Below, in pieces: positions 1 to 8,127 of a stretch of 55,854 nt of DNA. Each line of letters starts with the position of its first letter. The first letter of the stretch is position 1. This DNA is from an uncultured Eubacteriales bacterium (GTDB lineage: Bacteria; Bacillota; Clostridia; Christensenellales; UBA1242), in NCBI GenBank assembly GCA_949001935.1, contig CARJLX010000005.1, positions 1 to 55,854 on the forward strand. Direction: 5' to 3'. The translations under genes were made by a program, and so were the position numbers. Below the pieces are notes generated by a model that saw only the letters and a program-made list of their open reading frames with translations, was not told where the DNA came from and ran no database searches.

Positions 1-1834
1 CTATAGACACAGTTTTATAACTACCGCCACTATCACTTTGCCATATAGAATTTGGTTTTATAATATCATTAATACCTTCAGGGCGATAAATTTTTAAAGT
101 ATATGAATTTACTGTCCAATAAGCGTACAAAGACGACATTTGCCCAACAGATTCCCCTGTGCTTACTCCCTGAGCATTATAATACTGTACTCCACCTGTT
201 GCAGTATCTGGTCGATCATAATACCCTTTAAATGTATAACCTGTTTTACTTGGAATTGAAATATTTGTTGGAAATGATCCTCCCAAATAAACTTCAACCT
301 TATCTGTTCCACCACTTCCGCCATTTTTATTTAATGTAATTGAAAATTTATCAAAAGCTCCTAATATAGGATAACCATCATTTACACCGCTCTTAATTGT
401 CCAAGTATTTGTAAAATCCCATGGGGTTTCCCAATTTGATGCCATAGTGTACCATGTTCTAGACTTTGCATCAGTTAATTTACATGTTGCTTTATATATA
501 CTATTGCTTATTGTGCCAGAATTTTTAGCACACGCAACACCATTACCATAGCAATGCAGTAATGAAAGTGTTCCATTATTTTTCCCTACTATAGTACCTA
601 AGATAGTATATGAGCCTTCAATCATATCACCAATATTATAACTACTTTTTATTATGGTGGTGCCTCTACAATCTCCTATTAAACCTCCAGCATAGGAAAT
701 ATATCCAATGCTGCTTACTTCTATAACTCCATAATTATAACAATGGTCTATTGTTAATTCTGTTGTGCTGCTGGTGCTTCCTACTATTCCTCCTCCAGTC
801 AACATACAGTAGATTTTACCTGAATTAAAGCAATTCGAAATTTTACAATTTTTACAATCAATATAACCAACTATTCCACCGGCTGCAGCTAGTGTTGATA
901 TATTAATACTATTAAAACAATTTTCTACTTTTACCTTTTCCCCAGCTACATAACCTATTAAAGCAGAATTACCTGCCACTATAGAATTCTCTATTCCTAA
1001 ATTTTTAACGCTTCCATTATAGATATAACCAAATAATCCATTATAATCTAGTTTTTTAGAATCTTTTATTGTGGTAAACAAACCACTTATTTTATAACCA
1101 TTACCATTATAAAAACCTGAAAACCACCAATACGAAGTCACATCTCCTTCCTTTATTGCCTTTCCAATTGATCTCCACAAATATTTAGAAACATTTATAT
1201 CACATGTTTGCTCAAAATATATATTTGGATAATATTTATTCCCATTTTTTATTCCTTTCCCACTTGAAACCATATACGACAATCCCGCAAGCTCTGCTGC
1301 AGAAGATATTAAATATGGATCACTCTCTGTTCCACTTCCCGACCAATAAGTATATAACTCAGTCACATGTTCATCCCAATATGTATCAAACTTTGGTTGA
1401 GCTGTTCTATCAAGATAGATATACAAAACCGTAGTACTTAAATTACCTCCTGACGCTGTTGGTGCTTGCGTCTTTGTTGTATTCAATTTAAATGCAGAAG
1501 TTAAGGATGACCCACTTAAACTAATGCTTGAAAAATATCCTGAATTTATTGTAACAAAACCAGCAGCTGTGATATTTGCTGTATATGATTGATTTGCACT
1601 TCCATTATATATAACATAATTCAATTTTATAGTTCCAAAACCACCTGAACTACTCGTATACTCTCCCGTTGCATAGCCTGTTTCCTCATATATATAAGCC
1701 ATGAGTGTTTTATCTGCCGCATCTACATCTTTCCCTCTCAAATCCACACATGTGAATGTTATACCTAATATTAGTCCTACCGCAAAAAGTACGCTTACGA
1801 GTGTTGTGAAAAGTTTGTTTTTTAATATTTTCAT
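1..1834 (-). CDS. Secreted GLUG/InlB-repeat surface protein (3' end cut off by window)
   Basis: An uninterrupted reading frame of about 611 codons runs off the left edge, so the C-terminus is missing. It starts at ATG 1834 behind GGGAGA. Residues 1-30 form a signal peptide (MKILKNKL, then a hydrophobic core). Around residues 165-185 is the GSGTESDPYLI/AAELAGL pattern, followed by GGIVG-type GLUG beta-helix repeats to about 420. Around 490-550 is a Listeria-Bacteroides (Flg_new/InlB B) repeat ending in GYTFKGYYD. Proteins of this build are usually exported adhesin-like proteins in gut Clostridia; ligand unknown. The lost C-terminus would show whether it is wall-anchored. Upstream is a promoter with a poly-G spacer, suggesting variable expression. 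Confidence 0.85.
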   Translation of the reverse strand, partial: MKILKNKLFTTLVSVLFAVGLILGITFTCVDLRGKDVDAADKTLMAYIYEETGYATGEYTSSSGGFGTIKLNYVIYNGSANQSYTANITAAGFVTINSGYFSSISLSGSSLTSAFKLNTTKTQAPTASGGNLSTTVLYIYLDRTAQPKFDTYWDEHVTELYTYWSGSGTESDPYLISSAAELAGLSYMVSSGKGIKNGNKYYPNIYFEQTCDINVSKYLWRSIGKAIKEGDVTSYWWFSGFYNGNGYKISGLFTTIKDSKKLDYNGLFGYIYNGSVKNLGIENSIVAGNSALIGYVAGEKVKVENCFNSINISTLAAAGGIVGYIDCKNCKISNCFNSGKIYCMLTGGGIVGSTSSTTELTIDHCYNYGVIEVSSIGYISYAGGLIGDCRGTTIIKSSYNIGDMIEGSYTILGTIVGKNNGTLSLLHCYGNGVACAKNSGTISNSIYKATCKLTDAKSRTWYTMASNWETPWDFTNTWTIKSGVNDGYPILGAFDKFSITLNKNGGSGGTDKVEVYLGGSFPTNISIPSKTGYTFKGYYDRPDTATGGVQYYNAQGVSTGESVGQMSSLYAYWTVNSYTLKIYRPEGINDIIKPNSIWQSDSGGSYKTVSI

Positions 1835-1896
1835 CTTTTTCTCCCTTTTTCATGTGCGACCTTTTTATTATCTTGTGCATCGTGAAAGTATAGTAC

Positions 1897-1942
1897 ACCC
1901 TAATTTTGAGTTTTTTTCAAGCGATTTACTCAATTTTAGGGT
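1897..1942. repeat. Imperfect inverted repeat in leader of the surface protein gene
   Basis: Two 15-base arms, ACCCTAATTTTGAGT (1897-1911) and ACTCAATTTTAGGGT (1928-1942), pair in 13 of 15 positions around a 16-base loop. They lie between the poly-G promoter and the start codon, so the hairpin would form in the leader of the surface-protein mRNA. There is no clear U-run, so it may be an operator or a leader structure. A second possible -10 (TATACT, about 1886-1892) lies just downstream. Confidence 0.4.
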
Positions 1943-1973
1943 AAAAAATGTGGAAAACCACTTTTCCAAATTC

Positions 1974-2001
1974 AGTATAGCAAATCCCCCCCCCGCGTCA
2001 A
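1974..2001 (-). promoter_or_regulatory. Sigma-A promoter with a G9 tract as spacer
   Basis: On the minus strand, TTGACG (2001-1996) and TATACT (1979-1974) are separated by 16 bases, nine of which are an unbroken G run (1994-1986). It points at the surface-protein gene starting at 1834. Slippage of the G run would change spacer length around the 17-base optimum and so change promoter strength, a known phase-variation design. The hexamers are read directly; the regulation is inferred. Confidence 0.6.
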
Positions 2002-2032
2002 GCAAATTAACAGCAAAGTTAAATATTTTTTA

Positions 2033-2061
2033 TTGACGCTTGGTGTTAATTGTATTACAAT
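2033..2061 (+). promoter_or_regulatory. Sigma-A promoter facing right, with no gene of its own
   Basis: TTGACG (2033-2038), 17 bases, TACAAT (2056-2061). It diverges from the poly-G promoter and points into the 3' end of minE, which is on the other strand. No open frame with a ribosome site follows, so it may make a short RNA or a minE antisense transcript. A weak AAAACT/AGTTTT hairpin with a short T-run follows near 2109-2124. Confidence 0.4.
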
Positions 2062-2156
2062 GAATTGCGAGGGCTTGTACAAGGGGGCCGTCAACTAAAT
2101 CTCAAAGAAAACTCAAAGTTTTTTCGTTTCCACTGAGGAGCAATTTAAATAAATAT

Positions 2157-2399
2157 TTATCTAGGGATATATCCAAAAGGTCTTATGCGTTCAGCGTCTA
2201 TTTCTATAGAAAATAAAAGTTTCTCTCCAAACTTGCGAAAGCGTACATTAACTGGGGTCGACAAAGAAATATAATTTTGTATAATAGGTTCAAGTTCACC
2301 CTTTAACACTTCACAAACATATTGTGGATTATCACATTTATCCTTTCTTAAAAGTGTTGACAATCTATTTAATGATGGTTCTTTAATTTCGTAATTCAT
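2157..2399 (-). CDS. minE: Cell division topological specificity factor MinE
   Basis: An 80-residue protein directly downstream of minD (7-base gap), the expected place and size for MinE (usually 80-90 residues). It should stimulate the MinD ATPase at the membrane and so set the division site. The N-terminal half (SLNRLSTLLRKDK) corresponds to the short amphipathic, MinD-binding segment. The C-terminal half (LEPIIQNYISL to VNVRFRKFGEKLLFSIEI) fits the alpha/beta topological-specificity domain. Sequence match is modest, so the call leans on synteny. MinC is not in the window. minD and minE form one transcription unit. Confidence 0.8.
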   Translation of the reverse strand: MNYEIKEPSLNRLSTLLRKDKCDNPQYVCEVLKGELEPIIQNYISLSTPVNVRFRKFGEKLLFSIEIDAERIRPFGYIPR

Positions 2400-2406
2400 A
2401 ACACAC

Positions 2407-3198
2407 CTACACTTTTTTCTTGATATTACGCTTTAGGTAACCAAAAAGTCCACGATATTTATATGTGCAATCAAAAATCTTCTTTGAGCCATTATGAATA
2501 TTCTCACTTAAAAGTGTAAAAGACCTTGCACTTTCAACCGAATTCATAAAACGGCCTGTTGAGCAACTTGTTCCAATTGCATCATCTTCGGGGATAACAC
2601 CTAACAGTGGAATATTTAATGCCCTAACAATATTTTCTATATTCATAAATTCACCGCTAAGCAATAAATCTCCTCTCATGCGGTTAATTACAAGCCCCTT
2701 ACTTTGAAGGTCATATTCATTAAGAAGCCCAAGCACTTTACTTGCATCTCTTATACTCGAAAGATGAGGAGTAACAACAATAATGGCTTCATTTGCTGAG
2801 AAAACCGCTCTATGAAAACCCGCTTCAACCCCGGCTGGACAATCAATCAAAATATAATCAAAAGATTTATCAAGCGTGTCCACCACATTACGAATATGTT
2901 CACCTAAAACCCTCACCTTATCATAAGAATGGCAGGAAGGCATAACATAAAGTGAAGAAATCTTTCGATCTTGTATAAGTGCCTGTTTTGCACGACATTT
3001 TCCTAATATAACATCACCGATATCAAAAATCACCTGATCCTCAAGGCCAAGCACAACATCCAAATTATTTAGTCCAATATCAACATCAATTAAAACAACT
3101 CTAAACCCAAGTTTTGCAAGGTTTGCACCAAGATTGGCAGTCACGGTAGTTTTTCCAACCCCACCTTTACCACTTGTTAAGACGATTTTTCTTGCCAT
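2407..3198 (-). CDS. minD: Septum site-determining ATPase MinD
   Basis: A 263-residue ParA/MinD-family ATPase of normal length. The deviant Walker A motif GKGGVGKTT is at residues 10-18, followed by the DVDIGLNNLD switch near 38-47 and DCPAGVE near 119-124. The C-terminus (YRGLFGYLKRNIKKKV) is the amphipathic helix by which ATP-bound MinD docks on the membrane. MinD recruits MinE and, where present, MinC, to keep FtsZ rings away from the poles. Start is the ATG behind AAGGAGAATATTC. It heads the minD-minE pair. The 208 bases upstream are shared with the divergent small membrane-protein gene. Confidence 0.95.
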   Translation of the reverse strand: MARKIVLTSGKGGVGKTTVTANLGANLAKLGFRVVLIDVDIGLNNLDVVLGLEDQVIFDIGDVILGKCRAKQALIQDRKISSLYVMPSCHSYDKVRVLGEHIRNVVDTLDKSFDYILIDCPAGVEAGFHRAVFSANEAIIVVTPHLSSIRDASKVLGLLNEYDLQSKGLVINRMRGDLLLSGEFMNIENIVRALNIPLLGVIPEDDAIGTSCSTGRFMNSVESARSFTLLSENIHNGSKKIFDCTYKYRGLFGYLKRNIKKKV

Positions 3199-3347
3199 GA
3201 ATATTCTCCTTGGGATTATTTTAGCAAAATCTTTATAACATGTGTTAAGAGATAAAACGAGAAATATGGATAATATTGTTATATTTTGTTAATTTTACCA
3301 AACAACAAATTTGTTTTAAAAATTTTTATAAAAATTATTAAATATAT

Positions 3348-3376
3348 TTGGCAAAATTGAAATAACATGCTAAAAT
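3348..3376 (+). promoter_or_regulatory. Sigma-A promoter of the small membrane protein
   Basis: TTGGCA (3348-3353), a 17-base spacer, then TAAAAT (3371-3376), 30 bases before the start codon at 3407 and just upstream of an AAAGGAG ribosome site. Confidence 0.55.
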
Positions 3377-3406
3377 ATAATTATCATAATAAAAGGAGAA
3401 AGAGGT

Positions 3407-3640
3407 ATGAAAGGTTTGGTTAAAGCTTTTGATGGTCTTCCAAGAATTGTAAAATTCATCCTTGCATTGCCAGTTCTTGACATTGTTTGGGCTATTTATC
3501 GTCTTTGCAGATCACTCAGCAAAAAATCAACAATTGGAACTGTTCTTGCAATCGTAATGTTATTCCTTTGCCCTGCAATTTTCTGGCTTGTTGATATGAT
3601 TACAATCCTTGTTGCTAACAAAGTTCTTTGGATTGACTAA
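3407..3640 (+). CDS. Small two-helix membrane protein
   Basis: A 77-residue protein with its own promoter, an AAAGGAGAAAGAGG ribosome site and a terminator, so it is a monocistronic real gene. Hydrophobic segments lie around residues 14-32 (IVKFILALPVLDIVWAIY) and 44-70 (TVLAIVMLFLCPAIFWLVDMI), joined by a basic RLCRSLSKK loop. I do not recognise the family. Basic residues at the N-terminus and in the loop suggest a hairpin with both ends on one side. Function unknown. Confidence 0.75.
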   Translation: MKGLVKAFDGLPRIVKFILALPVLDIVWAIYRLCRSLSKKSTIGTVLAIVMLFLCPAIFWLVDMITILVANKVLWID

Positions 3641-3650
3641 AATCACAAAA

Positions 3651-3680
3651 AAATACGAACAAACTTGTTCGTATTTTTTA
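3651..3680. terminator. Bidirectional intrinsic terminator
   Basis: AAATACGAAC and GTTCGTATTT form a 10-bp stem (3651-3660 with 3667-3676) with a T-run on each side. It serves both the small membrane-protein gene and the convergent HD-domain gene. Confidence 0.85.
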
Positions 3681-4322
3681 TTTAAAAATTTTGTGAGCAA
3701 TAATATAATCTGCAAAATCATTAAATAAATCGTCATACCCTACATGTTCTTTATCATAATTAATCCACATTTGAGAAAAAGTTTTATCTCCATGTTTTAA
3801 ACTATTTTGTCTAATTTCTTCTTGGCGACCAGCTTGCTTGAAATTAAAATCGCAACAACCTTTTTCATCGTAATATTTAACTTGGAGATCACATTCAAAC
3901 TTGTCAATCATATGAGCAAAAATAGCTTCCTTAGTTTTTCTCTCTTCGAATTCATTAAACAAAAAAAACACTTCTTCTTTTAAATCATTATTAGACAATA
4001 AATTCAAAAGCTTATTAACAGCATTTAATTCATGTTGATGCTTTTCTTCTTTAGTCACTCTGGAAAATATAGTTATATCTCCAACAATACACTCACCGAG
4101 TTCATGAAAAGCCAACATATAAGCAACTTTTTGCATATCAACACCAAGGTTAAACTCGTTGTTTATTGCGAACGCAAGCATTTGAGTTCCATAAATATGT
4201 TCTGCCACACTTTCAAGCCTATCACCTTTGACACCCCAAATCTTCCAACCAGTTCTTATAAGAGTCTTCAATTTATGAGTAAATGAATAAAACTCAACAA
4301 CTCTTTTCAACTTTTCTTCCAT
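3678..4322 (-). CDS. HD-domain hydrolase, YfbR/HDDC2-like
   Basis: A 214-residue HD-superfamily protein. Metal ligands can be placed at H42 (EHIYGTQ), H73-E74 (AFHELGECIVGD) and D140 (HMIDKFE), matching the layout of YfbR/HDDC2 5'-deoxynucleotidases, which hydrolyse dNMPs to nucleosides in the cytoplasm. The second motif reads HE where HD is usual; several HDDC2-like proteins vary here, so activity is likely but not assured. It stands alone, convergent with the small membrane-protein gene. Start is the ATG behind a purine-rich AAAGAGGAAAT. The exact substrate is inferred. Confidence 0.75.
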   Translation of the reverse strand: MEEKLKRVVEFYSFTHKLKTLIRTGWKIWGVKGDRLESVAEHIYGTQMLAFAINNEFNLGVDMQKVAYMLAFHELGECIVGDITIFSRVTKEEKHQHELNAVNKLLNLLSNNDLKEEVFFLFNEFEERKTKEAIFAHMIDKFECDLQVKYYDEKGCCDFNFKQAGRQEEIRQNSLKHGDKTFSQMWINYDKEHVGYDDLFNDFADYIIAHKIFK

Positions 4323-4491
4323 AATTTCCTCTTTTTTATTTATATTAGCATACCACTATGTTTTCAAATGCGTCAAATATTTACTTGTTCAAAATGAATA
4401 TACAAAACACCTTAAGCGTTTGCGGAAGTTCGAGGGGAATCGAAACACTCGAGTCTTTTGTTTACTTTTCTAGCATAGAAAAACAAAAATC

Positions 4492-6483
4492 CTATCTACC
4501 ACGGCTACCGCCACCGCCGCCTCCTCCACCAGAAGAGCCACCATGACCGCCACCACTGCCCGAAAATCCTCCACCACTATGTGAAGTAGAGTGAGAAATT
4601 GAACTTATTGATCGTCCAAGATGAGAACATATAATAGTGGTTGAATAACCTCTCACATATTCTGGAAGCTCAACTCTAAGTGAAGCAAATTTCTTTTCCA
4701 TAGCTCTAGTTATTCCAAAAACATAACAGAAAGGCAAAATATTGAGATAATAATTAGGATCATCATAAATCAATCTTTCAAGCTTATCAACTTCAACTTT
4801 AACAAGGAAGTTTTTAAATCCTAAAATCTTACCACGAACTGAAGCATATTCTGGAGAATAAACTCTAACCAATTTAACTGCTAAAGATCCCAAAACTAAA
4901 ATTACTGCACTAAGCCAAAATATATTGTAGATATCAAAAGTCAACATCATAAAGTTTTTCATAAAGTAGAAAGGTGCAATCCCAAAACCAGCACACCAAA
5001 TAACTTTAAACCAAATAAGACCCCAACCCATTTTTACATGAATAAAAACCATAAGAGCAATAAGAGGAAAAAGGAATATAAATAAAAGGAAGAAGCAACT
5101 AGTATCAATCGAAATATTCCAAATTATAAAGAAAAGCATTGGCAAGATAGCTAAAATTTGAATAGTCCACTTAAATAATCTTGTTTTCTTTTTAGTAGTA
5201 GAATCTATTTCATAAAGATTATCTATCGCAGTTCTTAATTTAGAATTTAATATAGTTGATGAAGCATACTCAGTATCATAAACATCGCTTTTTGCAAATA
5301 AAGCATCAAAATAAGCCTTCTCGCGTCTATTTCCAATGTAGTTTCCATTTCCTGCAACAGATTTTTCCATCTCTTTAAGTTTTTTAATAGTAAAAGCCTT
5401 CCCCTCTCTTCTTGGTATTAATTCCACATAACCCTTACTTGCCCAATATAACACAAGCGAAGCAAAATCCTTAGACTTAACATACCCCCTATATGCTTTT
5501 GCAACATCAATTGGATTGTACCCTTTTGGTGGATAAAACTCAGGAGTTATAACGGCTTTTCTACCTTTTCTGCAAACAATTAGACAAACGATAATTCCTA
5601 ATATAGCCAAGATTGCAATAACAAGCACTAAATAATAAATGCCACTTGGAGAATAAGAGGTATTAAAATATTTATTTGGCAAAATGAGTTGCATAGTAAG
5701 CCCATCACCTGGCTTAACAAATGGAAGCCCGCAAGTTATAGTCACGCTTCCGTTTTCATGCTCTATAAATTGTCCATCAACACCCTCAAGACTCATTGTT
5801 TTGGAAGCTGACTTGCTCTGCCTAAATAGTAAAACATCATCCAACTCTTGACCTTCATTTAAAAATTTTTTAGGCAAGGTGACAGAAGCCTGAAAGCCAC
5901 GAACTGGACTGATATAATCATAGTCCATAACATCAAAAGTAAAATCGTCAAACTCATTTATAAAATCTTCACCAAAATCATACTTATAGTTTATTTGAAA
6001 GATATATGTGCCTGCCGCTTTATAATGTCTAAGCTCACCAATGTTTATATAATAAAATTCCCCTTCGTTCTCAAGTTCGCTGTATTCATTGATATAATCG
6101 TCATCTTCAAGGCTTTTAACCTTAACATCTAAATCAAAAAGATTCCCGATTGTCTTTGTCACATAACGCTTGCCATCAACAAAACGAGTAATCTCATTAA
6201 CTCTTGCAACCTGACGAACAAGCCCAACATTAATGCCTCCATTCTCATAAGTCACCTTCATATATTCAGTGATAGAACAAACCTTGTTTTCATCTACCAC
6301 AATAATTTTTTCTATGTTATCATAAGTGACATTATCATCAATATAGTCACCAACTATGGTTTCACTAACATCAGCAGAAGTCGAAGTTTGACTTAGTCCC
6401 AAAAATAATCCTCCGCAAACAAAAGCAAAGATTGCAATAAAACAAAATAGAAAGGTTAAAATACGATTTTTTAAAGTTTTCAT
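4492..6483 (-). CDS. DUF2207 membrane protein with Gly-rich tail
   Basis: A 663-residue membrane protein. It begins with a signal/anchor helix (about residues 9-31), then a long extracytoplasmic region typical of DUF2207. A transmembrane helix follows near 283-307, then a cytoplasmic segment, further hydrophobic helices near 435-540, and a low-complexity C-terminus of Gly, Ser and His with runs such as GGGGGGGG. This tail is characteristic of the family (YciQ-like predicted membrane proteins). Function is not known. It is monocistronic, with no obvious partner. The Gly codons are GGT/GGC/GGA mixes rather than a homopolymer, so the tail is not a slippage tract. Confidence 0.85.
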   Translation of the reverse strand: MKTLKNRILTFLFCFIAIFAFVCGGLFLGLSQTSTSADVSETIVGDYIDDNVTYDNIEKIIVVDENKVCSITEYMKVTYENGGINVGLVRQVARVNEITRFVDGKRYVTKTIGNLFDLDVKVKSLEDDDYINEYSELENEGEFYYINIGELRHYKAAGTYIFQINYKYDFGEDFINEFDDFTFDVMDYDYISPVRGFQASVTLPKKFLNEGQELDDVLLFRQSKSASKTMSLEGVDGQFIEHENGSVTITCGLPFVKPGDGLTMQLILPNKYFNTSYSPSGIYYLVLVIAILAILGIIVCLIVCRKGRKAVITPEFYPPKGYNPIDVAKAYRGYVKSKDFASLVLYWASKGYVELIPRREGKAFTIKKLKEMEKSVAGNGNYIGNRREKAYFDALFAKSDVYDTEYASSTILNSKLRTAIDNLYEIDSTTKKKTRLFKWTIQILAILPMLFFIIWNISIDTSCFFLLFIFLFPLIALMVFIHVKMGWGLIWFKVIWCAGFGIAPFYFMKNFMMLTFDIYNIFWLSAVILVLGSLAVKLVRVYSPEYASVRGKILGFKNFLVKVEVDKLERLIYDDPNYYLNILPFCYVFGITRAMEKKFASLRVELPEYVRGYSTTIICSHLGRSISSISHSTSHSGGGFSGSGGGHGGSSGGGGGGGGSRGR

Positions 6484-6581
6484 AAATTTATTATACTATA
6501 TTCTATGCAAAAAGTAAAATAAAAAATCTCAACAACTAAACCTTGACAAATCAAATGTAATTTATTAAAATAATTTTATAT

Positions 6582-6671
6582 GTAGAGGTGGTCGAGTGGT
6601 TTAAGGCGTACGCTTGGAAAGCGTATGAAGGCTAATCCCTTCCGCAGGTTCAAATCCTGTCCTCTACGCCA
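6582..6671 (+). tRNA. tRNA-Ser(GGA)
   Basis: The acceptor stem GTAGAGG/CCTCTAC is perfect, the anticodon loop TTGGAAA gives GGA (codons UCC/UCU), there is a long variable arm as expected for serine, and CCA is encoded. A terminator follows directly. Confidence 0.97.
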
Positions 6672-6679
6672 AAACAAAA

Positions 6680-6711
6680 AAATCCTTTTGTTTTAGATAA
6701 AAGGATTTTTT
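6680..6711. terminator. Intrinsic terminator, tRNA-Ser / XRE gene
   Basis: AATCCTTTT (6681-6689) pairs with AAAAGGATT (6699-6707) and is flanked by A and T runs, so it can act for the tRNA (plus) and for the convergent XRE gene (minus). Confidence 0.8.
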
Positions 6712-6916
6712 ATATATCAACTTTTCCTAGAATATAATCTATACTTTCACCAAAAAAATTTGAAAGTTTTATCAAAGTGTCAAAATCACACTCCCTTTCC
6801 CCATTTTCCCAATACGAAACAAGACGAACACTTATAAACAACGCTTCCGCCATCTGCTTTCTAGTAATTCCCCTTTCTTCTCGCAATTCTTTAATTCGCT
6901 GTGCAAACTTATTCAT
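6710..6916 (-). CDS. Small XRE-family repressor
   Basis: A 68-residue protein that is almost entirely one helix-turn-helix domain (Cro/CI type): FAQRIKELREERGITRKQMA, then ISVRLVSYWENGERECDFDTL as recognition helix region and IDYILGK at the end. It is divergent from the TM2 gene. Twin palindromes lie in the shared intergenic region, one right next to this start codon and one exactly between the -35 and -10 of the TM2 promoter, so self-control and repression of TM2 are likely. No C-terminal sensor domain exists, so the inducing signal is unclear. Confidence 0.85.
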   Translation of the reverse strand: MNKFAQRIKELREERGITRKQMAEALFISVRLVSYWENGERECDFDTLIKLSNFFGESIDYILGKVDI

Positions 6917-6927
6917 ATGAAAATTTT

Positions 6928-6978
6928 AGAACAAAATGTTCTTATTTACTTGACTTGGAACAAAATGTTCCATGTAAT
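6928..6978 (+). promoter_or_regulatory. Twin operators and promoter between XRE and TM2 genes
   Basis: Two 15-base palindromes, AGAACAAAATGTTCT (6928-6942) and GGAACAAAATGTTCC (6957-6971), share the core GAACAAAATGTTC and are 29 bases apart, start to start. A sigma-A promoter reads TTGACT (6950-6955), 17 bases, TGTAAT (6973-6978), and its spacer is filled by the second palindrome. A repressor bound there would block RNA polymerase; the adjacent XRE protein is the obvious candidate (inference). Confidence 0.75.
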
Positions 6979-7033
6979 AAGTGTGAGGAGACTTAACAAA
7001 AGTATTCTTAAAATCAAAAAAGGAGGTAAAAAT

Positions 7034-7372
7034 ATGGAAAAGGAAAAAGCTAACTATATGCTGATGCAATATAAAGACTGTATTCCAAGTGAAAAAGTTG
7101 CGTATTTAAAATCCGCTCTTGAAAAAGCAGACGACAATGCATATGAAAGTCTAACCTTATGTAAAACATACAACACTACTACTACAATTCTGTTGTCTGT
7201 TTTCTTAGGCGGACTAGGCGTTGACAGGTTTTATATTGGTGATGTTGGCGTTGGCGTGTGTAAGATTTTATTTGGTTGGTTAACATTTGGACTTTGGCCA
7301 CTTATTGACATTTTTTGTTGCTATAAAAAAGCTAAAGAAAAAAATTTTAACAATCTTATCTCTTGCCTTTAA
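7034..7372 (+). CDS. TM2-domain membrane protein
   Basis: The start at 7034 is chosen because AAAGGAGGTAAAAAT precedes it; the frame is open from 6917, but that part contains the operators. The 112-residue product has a soluble N-terminal third and then a TM2 domain: two hydrophobic helices (about 53-72 and 78-100) with the family signature GGLGVDRFYIGDVGVGVCK between them. TM2 proteins are small integral membrane proteins of unknown biochemical role. It appears controlled by the divergent XRE repressor. Confidence 0.85.
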   Translation: MEKEKANYMLMQYKDCIPSEKVAYLKSALEKADDNAYESLTLCKTYNTTTTILLSVFLGGLGVDRFYIGDVGVGVCKILFGWLTFGLWPLIDIFCCYKKAKEKNFNNLISCL

Positions 7373-7381
7373 TTACATAAA

Positions 7382-7408
7382 AAAAATCCCCTATTTGGGG
7401 ATTTTTTA
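7382..7408. terminator. Bidirectional terminator TM2 / pflA
   Basis: AAATCCCC and GGGGATTT pair around TATTT with A and T runs on the two sides. It lies between the convergent TM2 and pflA genes. Confidence 0.85.
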
Positions 7409-8113
7409 TTTCAATAACTTTTCAAGTTTTTTGCATCTTGCTTTGTCCATAGGCTTAACCTCTTCAAGGCGATAAGGAATACCAAGAGCTTTATATTTTT
7501 TCTTTGCCATATCATGATAAGGAAGAAGTTCAATCTTCTCAATATTTTTCAAAGAATTCGCAAACTCTTTAAGTTTCAAAACACTTTCTTCATTATCATT
7601 AAAACCTGGGACAATAACTTGACGAAGCCACATTTTTTTATCTTGAAGTTGACATTTTTTAACAAAATTGAAAAACTTGTCTATATTTTGTCCAACTAGG
7701 TTTTCGTACTTTTGTGGGTTTAATTCTTTAACATCAAGAATAACAAGGTCAGTATTATCTAAAAGTTCATCACTCGCTTCACCAAAACCTGAAGTATCTA
7801 AACAGGTATTAATTTCCTCTTTTTTACAAAGTTTAAAAACGTCAGTCACAAATTCTTGTTGTAAAAGAGGCTCACCACCAGAAATTGTTATGCCACCTTC
7901 CTCGCCAAAGTAAGGTTTATATTTTTTCACCTTTTGTACAAGTTCTTCAGGTGTAATTAAAGTTTTGATTTCTTTCCCATTCCACATTTCAGGATTGTGG
8001 CAATATGCACATCTTAGAGGACAGCCTTGCAAAAACACAACAAACCTGACACCAGGTCCATCCACTAAGCCCATGCTTTCAAAACTTGCAATATTACCTT
8101 TTATTTCTTTCAT
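7406..8113 (-). CDS. pflA: Pyruvate formate-lyase activating enzyme
   Basis: A 235-residue radical SAM activase. C31, C35 and C38 in GCPLRCAYCHNP form the CX3CX2C site for the 4Fe-4S cluster. GGITISGGEPLLQ (about 103-115) is the SAM-binding GGE region. The enzyme cleaves SAM to make the glycyl radical on PflB under anaerobic conditions. It lies 276 bases downstream of pflB on the same strand. The region before its ATG is a palindromic A/T repeat with no Shine-Dalgarno core, so translation start may be inefficient or structure-controlled. Length is normal (about 240). Confidence 0.95.
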   Translation of the reverse strand: MKEIKGNIASFESMGLVDGPGVRFVVFLQGCPLRCAYCHNPEMWNGKEIKTLITPEELVQKVKKYKPYFGEEGGITISGGEPLLQQEFVTDVFKLCKKEEINTCLDTSGFGEASDELLDNTDLVILDVKELNPQKYENLVGQNIDKFFNFVKKCQLQDKKMWLRQVIVPGFNDNEESVLKLKEFANSLKNIEKIELLPYHDMAKKKYKALGIPYRLEEVKPMDKARCKKLEKLLK

Positions 8114-8127
8114 TTTGTTTTTTATTT

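Noticed and set aside
1701..2036. 111-codon plus-strand frame upstream of minE
   Set aside because: It runs antisense through the signal-peptide end of the surface gene and its promoter, has no ribosome site and looks like no known protein.
2033..2039. GCGTCAA/TTGACGC inverted arms (1995-2001 and 2033-2039) as invertible promoter borders
   Set aside because: Only 7 bases are shared and both are the -35 regions of the two divergent promoters; there is no invertase gene nearby.
4323..4491. tRNA-like T-arm (TTTCGATTCCCCTC) downstream of the DUF2207 gene
   Set aside because: No acceptor or anticodon stem can be formed around it, so it is not called a tRNA.
4492..4580. Glycine-codon tail of the DUF2207 protein as a slippage tract
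   Set aside because: The codons are mixed GGT/GGC/GGA/GGG, with no long homopolymer; it is a normal tail for the family.
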